Assembly: GCA_001873075.1 (NCBI GenBank)
Contig: MNYL01000074.1
Span: 1 to 30,512, forward strand
DNA from: Fibrobacteres bacterium CG2_30_45_31
GTDB taxonomy: Bacteria; Fibrobacterota; Fibrobacteria; Fibrobacterales; Fibrobacteraceae
Direction: 5' to 3'
Length of the DNA stretch: 30,512 nucleotides
Shown: positions 22,286-29,561 of the stretch, in pieces
Layout of the letters: the number at the start of each line of letters is the position of its first letter
Position numbering within the stretch: position 1 is the stretch's first letter
The notes under the pieces: generated by a model
The model's database searches: none
What the model was told of the DNA's origin: nothing
The model's input: only the letters and a program-made list of their open reading frames with translations
Position numbers and translations under genes: made by a program

Positions 22286-25200
22286 TCACTTCAGAAAAAG
22301 AGTTCTCCGTTTCCAGAGGAGGAAAAGTGCCGGGTAGACCGCGAGTTCCATCAGCACGGAGGTGATAACGCCTCCCACCATGGGAGCGGCGATCCGCTTC
22401 ATCACATCAGCGCCTGCGCCATGGCTCCAGAGAATGGGAAAGAGTCCCGCGAGAATAACGGAGGCCGTCATGATTTTGGGTCGCACGCGTCGCACGGCCC
22501 CTTCGTCAATGGCTGTATACAAATGCTGCAGGGTCACCATCTGTCCCGCCTTCTGGGCCTTCTTGTAAGCCTGTTCCAGGTAGAGCAACATCACCACGCC
22601 CGTTTCTGCATCCAAGCCAGCGAGAGCAATCATTCCCACGCCTACAGCCACACTCATATTGTAGCCGAGAAAATACAGAATCCACACCGCACCCACAAGA
22701 GAGAATGGCACCGCGAGCATGACCATGCCGGTTTTGACAAGGGAACCTGTGTTGATGTAGAGGATGAGCAAAATTAATAGTAACGTCAGAGGCACAATCA
22801 GCGCCATACGCTTTTGCATACGTTCCATATTTTCAAATTGCCCGCTCCACACGAGCGTGTACCCCGGAGGAAGTTGCATACTCTCCAGAGATGCTTTGGC
22901 GCGCTTTACATAGCCTCCGATATCGCTATCCCGAATATCTACAAATACCCAGGAATTGGGGCGTGCATTTTCGCTTCGAATTACCATGGGGCCTTTGGTC
23001 GTCACAATATCCGCAACGAAGGATAATGGAATTTGTCCCCCTCCAGGGAGATCTATCAGGACCTTTCCGATTTTTTCCGGGGAATCCCGCATTTCGCGGG
23101 GGTAACGCACGTTCACCGAATAACGTTCGAGACCTTCCACGGTGGTGGTCACGGGCATACCACCCAAAGCAATGCGGATCGCACTTCGTACATTTTCAAC
23201 CGAGATTCCGTAGCGGCCCGCTTCATCGCGTTTCACGCGAATTTCGAGGTAATTGCCCCCGACGGTACGTTCCGCAAAAGCGGATGCCGTTCCGGGAACC
23301 TCACGCACCAAGGCTTCCATCTGTAAACCTATTTGCTGCAGGGTATCCAGATTCGGCCCTGAAATTTTGATGCCCACAGGGGTTTTGATTCCTGTGGAAA
23401 GCATGTCGATTCGCGTTTTGATGGGCATGGTCCACGAATTGGTGAGTCCGGGCACTTGTACGCGCCGGTTGAGATCGGCGATGATGCTGTCGATGGTGAA
23501 TCCCTTGCGCCATTCACTTTCGGGTTTCAGTTGAATGATCGTTTCAAACATGTCGAGCCCAGCAGGATCTGTGGCCGTTTCGGCACGCCCCGCTTTACCA
23601 AAAACGCTTTTCACCTCCGGTACGGTTTTGATGAGTTTATCGGTCTGTTGCAAAAGTTCCCTGGATTTACCGATGGAAATGCCAGGCAATGTGGTGGGCA
23701 TGTATAAAATGTCCCCTTCCTGGAGCGGGGGCATGAATTCGCTTCCCAACGTGCGCAACGGGATCAGGGTAGCGGCAAGAATGGCGATGGAGATAGCCAC
23801 CACGCGCAGGGGGTGCCGCAAAGTCGCGTGCATCAGGGGATGGTAGCATTTCTCCAGGAAACGATTGATGGGGTTGCGGTTCTCAGGGATTATTTTTCCG
23901 CGCACAAAGTAACCCATCAGTACGGGAACAATCGTGATGGCGAGAATGCTCGCTGCCGCCATGGAATAGGTTTTGGTAAATGCCAAGGGACGAAACATGC
24001 GCCCTTCTTGATCGCCCAATGTGAAAATCGGAATAAAGGATAGGGTAATTACCACCAGTGAGAAGAACAGGGACGGGCCCACTTCCTTGGCGGATTCGGC
24101 GATGAGTGTCCAGTGCGGCTTTTGTGCTTCAAGAGGCTTTTTGCTCTCTTCTTCCAAATGTTTGTGGGCGTTTTCAATCATGATAATCGCCGCATCTACC
24201 ATCGCTCCAATAGCAATGGCGATACCTCCGAGGGACATAATATTGGCATTGAGCCCTTGAATCCGCATCACGATGAACGCCATCAGAATGGCCGTCGGGA
24301 GCACGAATACCGCCACTAAAGCACTGCGGGCATGGAGTAAAAAAATCAGACACACCAAAGCGACCACCAGAATTTCTTCTAGGAGTTTGTGCTTTAATGT
24401 ATTCACCGATCTTTCGATTAAACTCGACCGATCATAGGTGGGCACAATTTTCACTCCGGCGGGAAGACTCTGTTGCAACTCTTTTAATTTATTCTGAACG
24501 CCTTTAATGACTTGAACCGCATTTTCCCCGGAGCGCATCACCACAATGCCTCCAGCGACTTCCCCTTCTCCGTTGAGTTCCGCGACCCCTCGCCGCATCT
24601 CGGGGCCAATCGTCACCGTCGCAATGTCCCGTAAATAAATCGCAGGGCGGATCGGCTCCCCTGTCTTTTCATTTTCGGTGGAATTTGTGACGCCACTTCC
24701 CGGCATTCCCGCGCCCATCTCCGAAGCCGCGGCAGCGACACCGCCCCTTCGAATAGGAATGCCTTCTAAATCCGCAATGGATTTCAGGTAACCCACACCG
24801 CGGATCATAAATTCCGCCTCTCCCATTTCAATGGTTTCACCGCCCTCGTCGCCATTGGCATTCGCAATCGCCATCTCGACTTCACTCAAGCGGATTCCAT
24901 AGTTCTGCAAACGGCGGGGATCTATGCTCACCTGGTACTGTTTTACAAAGCCGCCAATGCTCGCGACTTCACTCACGCCTGGTACACTCGAAAGTTCATA
25001 CTTCAAAAACCAATCCTGCAGGGAACGCAATTCCTGGAGCGAGTGCTTTTCAGACACCAGCGCATATTCGTAAATCCAGCCTACGCCCGTGGCATCGGGG
25101 CCGAGAGTGGGAATAATTCCCTGCGGTAAACGTTTCTGAGCGGTATTCATCGTTTCGAGAACGCGGCTCCGCGCCCAGTAAAGATCAGTACCATCTTCAA

Positions 25201-25489
25201 AAATCACATAGACCAGCGAATACCCGAAAAAGGAATAACCGCGCACCGTTTTTGCTCCCGGAACGGAAACGAGCGTCGTCGTCAAAGGATAGGTCACCTG
25301 ATCTTCAATAATACGAGGAGATTGCCCTTTGTATTCGGTATAAACAATCACCTGCACATCACTTAAATCGGGGATGGCATCTATTTTAGTGTTCCATACG
25401 GAATAAATGCCTATTCCAATGACAAGCAAGGTAACGATGATGACGAGAAAACGCTGACGAATGGAGGCTTCAATGATTTTGGCTATCAT
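22286..25489 (-). CDS. cusA: Cu(I)/Ag(I) efflux RND pump CusA
   Basis: The inner-membrane pump of a tripartite HME-RND system. I start at the ATG at 25489 (1067 aa) with GGGAG upstream; the in-frame TTG at 25510 is upstream of that site. The three methionines that form the metal site of E. coli CusA (M573, M623, M672) align, with identical spacing of 50 and 49 residues, to M597 (ILYMPTTLPG), M647 (GLDMFETIIQ) and M696 (RIDMLSTG). This strongly favours Cu(I)/Ag(I) over Zn/Co/Ni. Proton-relay segments GAMVDAAIIMIEN, LDAETGVVML and RVRPKIMTAS are present. The start overlaps the end of restored cusB by 20 bp. The gene converges on the Rrf2 gene, 12 bp apart. Confidence 0.96.
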   Translation of the reverse strand: MIAKIIEASIRQRFLVIIVTLLVIGIGIYSVWNTKIDAIPDLSDVQVIVYTEYKGQSPRIIEDQVTYPLTTTLVSVPGAKTVRGYSFFGYSLVYVIFEDGTDLYWARSRVLETMNTAQKRLPQGIIPTLGPDATGVGWIYEYALVSEKHSLQELRSLQDWFLKYELSSVPGVSEVASIGGFVKQYQVSIDPRRLQNYGIRLSEVEMAIANANGDEGGETIEMGEAEFMIRGVGYLKSIADLEGIPIRRGGVAAAASEMGAGMPGSGVTNSTENEKTGEPIRPAIYLRDIATVTIGPEMRRGVAELNGEGEVAGGIVVMRSGENAVQVIKGVQNKLKELQQSLPAGVKIVPTYDRSSLIERSVNTLKHKLLEEILVVALVCLIFLLHARSALVAVFVLPTAILMAFIVMRIQGLNANIMSLGGIAIAIGAMVDAAIIMIENAHKHLEEESKKPLEAQKPHWTLIAESAKEVGPSLFFSLVVITLSFIPIFTLGDQEGRMFRPLAFTKTYSMAAASILAITIVPVLMGYFVRGKIIPENRNPINRFLEKCYHPLMHATLRHPLRVVAISIAILAATLIPLRTLGSEFMPPLQEGDILYMPTTLPGISIGKSRELLQQTDKLIKTVPEVKSVFGKAGRAETATDPAGLDMFETIIQLKPESEWRKGFTIDSIIADLNRRVQVPGLTNSWTMPIKTRIDMLSTGIKTPVGIKISGPNLDTLQQIGLQMEALVREVPGTASAFAERTVGGNYLEIRVKRDEAGRYGISVENVRSAIRIALGGMPVTTTVEGLERYSVNVRYPREMRDSPEKIGKVLIDLPGGGQIPLSFVADIVTTKGPMVIRSENARPNSWVFVDIRDSDIGGYVKRAKASLESMQLPPGYTLVWSGQFENMERMQKRMALIVPLTLLLILLILYINTGSLVKTGMVMLAVPFSLVGAVWILYFLGYNMSVAVGVGMIALAGLDAETGVVMLLYLEQAYKKAQKAGQMVTLQHLYTAIDEGAVRRVRPKIMTASVILAGLFPILWSHGAGADVMKRIAAPMVGGVITSVLMELAVYPALFLLWKRRTLFLK

Positions 25490-26751
25490 GGGATTCTCCC
25501 TTTTTCTCAAATGCGCGCACGGCTTTTTTCAGATTACTTTCCGAATCAATTAAAAATTGTGCGGAGGTGACGACAACATCGCCCGCATTCAACCCCTGAA
25601 GCACTTGTACCGAATCTCCCAGAGATTCTCCCAAGGTCAATTCCCGGGGGGGCGAAAGCGCCATTTCCCAAAGCCATAATCGTGAGGGTGCGTTCCCCGG
25701 TATGAATCACCGCTTGCGAAGGGATGGCGATGCCATGGCCCAGCACTTTGTGAATACGAATGTCTGCGTTCATGCCCGGTTTGTAAGCGAGATCGCGCGT
25801 ATTCTGAATGTCCACGCGAATTTCCGTGGTCTTGGTGACGGCATCGACTGTGGGGGACACAAAAACGATTTTGCCTTTCCGGGGAGTCGTTTCCAACCCT
25901 TGTACCGAAACTGTCACTTCCATTCCCTCGCGAAGTCCTCTCGCCTCGTCCGGGTAGGCGATGCCTACGGCCCACACATGACTCAGATCGGCGATCCGGT
26001 ATAAATCAGAACCGGGCATAATGTTCTGCCCTTGCACCACAAACCGCTTCAACACCACTCCCGAAATGGGCGCCTGAATGGGAAGTGTGCGCCACACTTT
26101 CCGCGATTTCTGAATGCTATCCACAAGGGATTGCGGAATTCCGAGGACTTCTAAACGCTTGCGGGCACTGGTGACAATAGATTCTTCATTTATTTCCAAT
26201 GCCTGAATAAAGTCTTCTTCTGCGGCCACCAAATCGGGGCTGTAAAAAGAGGCGAGTGTTTGCCCTGCGTAAACCCGTGAACCTTCGGTGCCGTGAGGGA
26301 TGGATTCGATCCAGCCCATGGTTCTCGCATTAATTACGGCGATTTTTTCCGGGTGAATGACGATCGTTCCATTGAGGCGAAGCATTTTTGTGATTTCGGA
26401 TTCCGTAACAGTAAGTGTAGTCACTCCCAGATTCTGAATCATGGAAGCTTCGATGTGAACGGCTTCAGGGCCTGTGCTGTTTTCGTTAGGTTCGGCCTCA
26501 GATATTTTCATGGGTACAAGATCCATTCCGCAAATGGGACACATTCCGGGAGCATCGCGGATAATTTCAGGATGCATGGGGCAGTGATACCTCTCTTGAG
26601 CCGCTTTTGTATTGGAAAGGCTTGCGTGAGAGGCACTCGCGGCTCCGTCCCGGAATGAAATGGTTCCTGTGGCAAAAAGTACATACAAAGTAAGCACTCC
26701 GAGAATAGCCGCCACAATCGCTATGACAACAAAAGAAAATATTTTTTTCAT
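25470..26751 (-). CDS. cusB: CusB periplasmic adaptor, reading frame broken in a 7-base homopolymer
   Basis: A membrane-fusion protein linking CusA to the outer-membrane channel. It starts at 26751 with AAGGAG; a membrane anchor covers residues 1-30, then a heavy-metal-binding domain at 55-81 (YHCPMHPE, CPICGMDLVPM), and then the lipoyl/barrel adaptor. As given, the frame runs 401 codons to 25546 but turns to nonsense after GNGAFAPP. The true C-terminus (RELTLGESLGDSVQVLQGL, then NAGDVVVTSAQFLIDSESNL) lies in the next frame and ends at 25470. Removing one base from the C7 run (25646-25652) restores a 426-aa protein of normal length. This is a sequencing error, a fresh mutation or a phase-variable switch. 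The start overlaps cusC by 4 bp. Confidence 0.93.
25646..25652 (-). other. Seven-base G/C homopolymer at the cusB frameshift
   Basis: Seven G on the plus strand (seven C in the coding strand). With six, the codons read Ala-Pro-Arg-Glu-Leu and continue in the adaptor frame; with seven, Ala-Pro-Pro-Gly-Ile and an early, aberrant end. Confidence 0.9.
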
Positions 26752-28013
26752 GGGGAAACTCCTTGGATGAGTGTCGTTTCTAAAAGCCAGGTGCCTGGGG
26801 AAACGCCTGCGGTTTTCTCTAAATTCAAAATGGATTGTATTACGTTAGTGCGCGCCATCACCGCCATTTCCCATGACATTAAAGCCATCCGCAGGGCATC
26901 CAGTGACATTGTCAAATCGGATTTCCCACTCGCATAAGCAATTTGTGCGGCACGAAAGGCGCTGTTTGCGGCGGTCACCTGTTCCTTGTTTATTTGTTGT
27001 GAGCGTTTCTCTGCAATTTGGTAACGGGAATAAGCTTGTCGCACTTCCTCGCGGAACATATTCTTCATCGCCTGTTCTTTAGCCATCACTTCTTGTTCCC
27101 TCGCTTTTGCCGCTTTTTCTTTGGAACGGTAATCCATGGCAGACCACGGTGCTATCGGTATTTTCACTCCTACCATTACGGACCATTCATCAGGCCCCAT
27201 CATGTTCATGTATTTCCCTTGCACCATCAAGTCTGGCATTTTCTGCAATTGCGCTGCATGAAGTTCTTTCGCTGCCATACTTTTTTCCGCACCCATGGAA
27301 ATGAGTTCCGGCTTCGTAAGCGAAAGCTTTATCAAAGAATCCAGAGTAGGTAATGACAGTGATTCTAAAGAGAATGCAATGGAGTCCGGGATCTCTGGCG
27401 CTAGGGAATCGCCCACACTAGCCGAAAGCATATACCGCATTTCGAGAGTCTTTCCCGCAAGGTTCAAACTATCGGAGCGGAGTTTCGTGCGTTCGGACTG
27501 GAGGCGGAATATTTCCTCTAAAGATCCCATGCCGGTTTCAAAGCGGCGCAGCGCTGATTCCTGTATGGAATTTACAAGAGTCACTGTGGAATCTAAAATC
27601 CGCTCACGCTGCTGCAACTCGTAGATTTCGAGATAATAAGAAGCAATGCGGAATTCGCCTTCTCTTGTTACGCCTTCGTAATCGGCTTTTGCCATAGGGA
27701 CGCGTTCGGCTTCGGCTTTTTCCATCGCACTCCGCTTCCCGGGGAACATGAATTCCTGGCCTACTACCACGCCTCCATAATACATCCCTTCCTGACTTCC
27801 CCATTCGAGACTGATTTCGGGTGCAGGATAAGCAGAAGCTCCCGAAGCCTTTTCTCGCAAGGCATCCACACGAAAGGCCTCGGCCTTGAGGCTTGGAGAA
27901 ACCTCCCTGTATTCTTGGAGCAAACTTTGCAATGTTTGTGTTTGGGCGAGGAGTGGCGACGCCCACAGCAGCGCGAGCAGCGTTCCTCCACGGATTATTC
28001 TTTGTTTCAGCAT
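26748..28013 (-). CDS. cusC: CusC/TolC-family outer-membrane efflux channel
   Basis: A 421-aa OEP-family protein that forms the exit duct for the pump. The signal peptide (LLALLWASPLLAQ) ends without a lipobox cysteine, so unlike E. coli CusC it is not a lipoprotein. Two similar halves of long amphipathic helices follow (about 30-220 and 225-410), with FETGMGSLEEIFRLQ and YASGKSDLTMSLDALR as the equivalent helix starts of each repeat. It is methionine-rich around residues 255-285 (KYMNMMGPDEWSVMVG), as in other copper systems. AAGGAGA precedes the ATG. It is co-transcribed with cusB (4-bp overlap) and cusA. Confidence 0.93.
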   Translation of the reverse strand: MLKQRIIRGGTLLALLWASPLLAQTQTLQSLLQEYREVSPSLKAEAFRVDALREKASGASAYPAPEISLEWGSQEGMYYGGVVVGQEFMFPGKRSAMEKAEAERVPMAKADYEGVTREGEFRIASYYLEIYELQQRERILDSTVTLVNSIQESALRRFETGMGSLEEIFRLQSERTKLRSDSLNLAGKTLEMRYMLSASVGDSLAPEIPDSIAFSLESLSLPTLDSLIKLSLTKPELISMGAEKSMAAKELHAAQLQKMPDLMVQGKYMNMMGPDEWSVMVGVKIPIAPWSAMDYRSKEKAAKAREQEVMAKEQAMKNMFREEVRQAYSRYQIAEKRSQQINKEQVTAANSAFRAAQIAYASGKSDLTMSLDALRMALMSWEMAVMARTNVIQSILNLEKTAGVSPGTWLLETTLIQGVSP

Positions 28014-28038
28014 ACATTCTCCTTCTCTAAGTACACCG

Positions 28039-28069
28039 TTCCCACGCTCCCTAGGGAGGGAGTAGGGAA
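28039..28069. promoter_or_regulatory. Hairpin between the YHS-like gene and cusC
   Basis: A perfect 12-bp palindrome CTCCCTAGGGAG (28047-28058) sits inside a longer imperfect stem closed by TTCCC (28039-28043) and GGGAA (28065-28069). No T run follows on the minus strand, so it looks like an mRNA-stabilising or processing element, or an operator, rather than a terminator. Confidence 0.4.
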
Positions 28070-28086
28070 TGGGGTTCTATTTTCGA

Positions 28087-28365
28087 TTAGTGATGCGAGT
28101 GAGTTGAATCTGTCGAAATACTTTTCATGTATTTTTCGGGATCTTTTGTAAATGCTGAAATACACCCCGCACAGCAGAGTTGCACAATTTTTCCTTTATA
28201 AGTCACCGTGACAGGTTTTCCCATATTCCCAATTTTGGCCTGGGAAACAGGGCAAATGGTGTTATTTAGGGCAACCACTTTGGTGGAGTCAGGCGTGCCC
28301 TGAGAGGAGGTCTGGCCCGCTAGGGCGAGCGTTCCCAGAAGCAAAATAATGGCTGTAATTTTCAT
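28087..28365 (-). CDS. Small periplasmic YHS-like metal-binding protein
   Basis: I start at the ATG at 28365 (92 aa), which has AAGGA 7 bases upstream; the ATG at 28380 has no ribosome site. A signal peptide (MKITAIILLLGTLALAG) is followed by a linker and a YHS/TRASH-like domain: C38 in NTICPVS, then C64, C65 and C68 in LCCAGC, and AFTKDPEKYM, the usual end of YHS folds. A histidine tail (H89, H91, H92) adds further ligands. Probable role: periplasmic copper or silver binding, perhaps handing the metal to CusB or CusC. It lies between the Cys-rich gene and cusC on the same strand, so it is part of the copper operon. Confidence 0.85.
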   Translation of the reverse strand: MKITAIILLLGTLALAGQTSSQGTPDSTKVVALNNTICPVSQAKIGNMGKPVTVTYKGKIVQLCCAGCISAFTKDPEKYMKSISTDSTHSHH

Positions 28366-28434
28366 AATAATTCCTTGCATTGATTTTTATCATCACCCAC
28401 TGTGAAAACAGGGGCGCAAATCGTGAAATCGATT

Positions 28435-28457
28435 AAACTTCGTCGGTAGAGAAGTTT
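28435..28457. promoter_or_regulatory. Small inverted repeat between the Cys-rich and YHS-like genes
   Basis: AAACTTC (28435-28441) and GAAGTTT (28451-28457) form a perfect 7-bp stem with a 9-nt loop and no T run after it. Role unknown; mRNA processing between the two copper-operon genes is possible. Confidence 0.3.
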
Positions 28458-28466
28458 TACAAGGAA

Positions 28467-28892
28467 TTAATTGAGAAGAGCCCCATAAAAAATGGGAAGG
28501 CTTGCTATGTGGGAGGGAAGCAGTGGAGGTGACACAAAATAAGGGTGCGACACGACCTCTAGGGGAGTATAGGCTAAAGCAAAGGAAACAGAAGGAACAG
28601 AAAAAATCAACAGAGTGGAAAAGAACGATGCATCCGAAAGGATCGCAGGATCTTCCACTTTTTTAAGGGTATCTTCCTGGGTGCAACACGGAGGAGCTTC
28701 CCACTCCACTTCAATGGGGGGAGCTTCTACTACAGGAGGACAACACACGGAAGCCGCAGAATAGAAGCTAACACAAGTCCCTCGTTCGCTGCAGGTATGC
28801 GATGAAACAGGAATCGTGGCGCTCCCCAAAAGGAACACGATCACCATCAAAGATCTTCCCCAGAGGGCAAGTTTAGATGTTTTCTGTATCAT
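28467..28892 (-). CDS. Cys-rich envelope protein resembling the HYC_CC_PP family
   Basis: A 141-aa protein with a basic N-terminus and a hydrophobic signal (about residues 15-31), then H32-x-C34, C40, C50-C51, proline-rich linkers and C69-C70. The C-terminal third is hydrophobic, with SPPLLPSHIASLPIF near the end. The H-x-C ... CC ... PP layout resembles small HYC_CC_PP proteins found beside copper genes in Bacteroidota; I assign this by pattern, with moderate certainty. It is the first gene after a MerR-type promoter. That promoter would start the RNA at about the ATG, so translation is leaderless, or begins at the downstream ATG (28847) preceded by GGGGAAG, which would drop the basic part of the signal. 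Thiol coordination of Cu(I) is inferred. Confidence 0.7.
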   Translation of the reverse strand: MIQKTSKLALWGRSLMVIVFLLGSATIPVSSHTCSERGTCVSFYSAASVCCPPVVEAPPIEVEWEAPPCCTQEDTLKKVEDPAILSDASFFSTLLIFSVPSVSFALAYTPLEVVSHPYFVSPPLLPSHIASLPIFYGALLN

Positions 28893-28896
28893 AACG

Positions 28897-28927
28897 ATAA
28901 TATACCAACTAACTAGGTATAAAACAA
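28897..28927 (-). promoter_or_regulatory. MerR/CueR-type promoter with dyad in a 19-bp spacer, driving the copper block
   Basis: On the minus strand TTGTTT (28927-28922) and TATTAT (28902-28897) are separated by 19 bp, too long for ordinary sigma-70 use. The spacer is filled by the inverted repeat TATACC-N9-GGTATA (28901-28921). This is the arrangement at promoters activated by MerR-family metal sensors such as CueR. No MerR gene is in the window, so the sensor would be encoded elsewhere. Confidence 0.55.
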
Positions 28928-29446
28928 GCTGCGCTCAAAATCAGCTAAAATGGCCTTTCCCTCGGGCCATTCTCCCAAGTCTGTTTCTGCGTTGATATGC
29001 CCTAATTTCCCCACATTCACCAGTTTTGAACCCCATTGATCCGCAAAAAAACGAGCCCTGTCTAGGGACACAAAAACATCGTTTTCGCTCGCCGCCACCA
29101 CGGTGGGGATGGGCAAATGCTTTAATGGCATGGGGGCAAAGTTTTTGATAACCTCTACAGAATCTACGTCGCTGGGTGACACTAAGAGGGCGCCTTTCAC
29201 GTAGGGATTGGAATATTGGGTGAGCCAGTGGATCACCAGCGAGACTCCCAGACTGTGAGCAATAATGAGAGTATTTTCTTTTGATGACTGCAGTTCTTTA
29301 TTCAACGATGCAAGCCAAGGTTTTAATTCTGGGTTCCCCCAATTTTCCTGGGTCAAACGATGCGCATTAGGCAAGCTTTTTTCCCAAAAGGACTGCCAGT
29401 GTTTGGGCCCTGAATTATTCAAACCAGGAACGATCAAATATTTCAT
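28913..29446 (-). CDS. RBBP9/YdeN-type serine hydrolase
   Basis: A 177-aa single-domain alpha/beta hydrolase of the RBBP9 (DUF1234-like small hydrolase) family. Opening YLIVPGLNNSGPKHWQSFW, nucleophile S65 in IIAHSLGV, acid D123 in ASENDVF, and H150 in LGHINAETDLGEWPEG complete the triad; the length is normal. No signal peptide, so cytoplasmic. Natural substrates of bacterial members are poorly known. AAGGAG lies 5-6 bases before the ATG. The stop codon lies inside the dyad of the following copper promoter, 20 bp from the Cys-rich gene, so read-through could connect them, but no functional link is implied. Confidence 0.9.
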   Translation of the reverse strand: MKYLIVPGLNNSGPKHWQSFWEKSLPNAHRLTQENWGNPELKPWLASLNKELQSSKENTLIIAHSLGVSLVIHWLTQYSNPYVKGALLVSPSDVDSVEVIKNFAPMPLKHLPIPTVVAASENDVFVSLDRARFFADQWGSKLVNVGKLGHINAETDLGEWPEGKAILADFERSLFYT

Positions 29447-29506
29447 AGGTCTCCTTGATATACATTCATCTTACTCAAAATATAATAAGGCCTCTTTATT
29501 TATAAA

Positions 29507-29536
29507 AAAACAGGCCGATTTTTATCGGTCTGTTTT
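29507..29536. terminator. Strong bidirectional terminator after the diguanylate cyclase gene
   Basis: ACAGGCCGAT pairs with ATCGGTCTGT around a TTTT loop, one G-T pair included, and A/T pairs extend it on both sides. The minus strand continues with a run of seven T. It lies 25 bp past the stop of the cyclase gene and separates it from the RBBP9 gene. Confidence 0.88.
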
Positions 29537-29561
29537 GTACACAAAAGTAAATCAATGAATG

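Noticed and set aside
22286..25489. CzcA-type Zn/Co/Cd pump
   Set aside because: All three CusA methionines are retained with exact spacing, and the neighbouring adaptor has a copper-type metal-binding domain.
25470..25664. Separate 64-aa gene between cusA and cusB
   Set aside because: Its sequence is the C-terminus of CusB in the shifted frame, not an independent gene.
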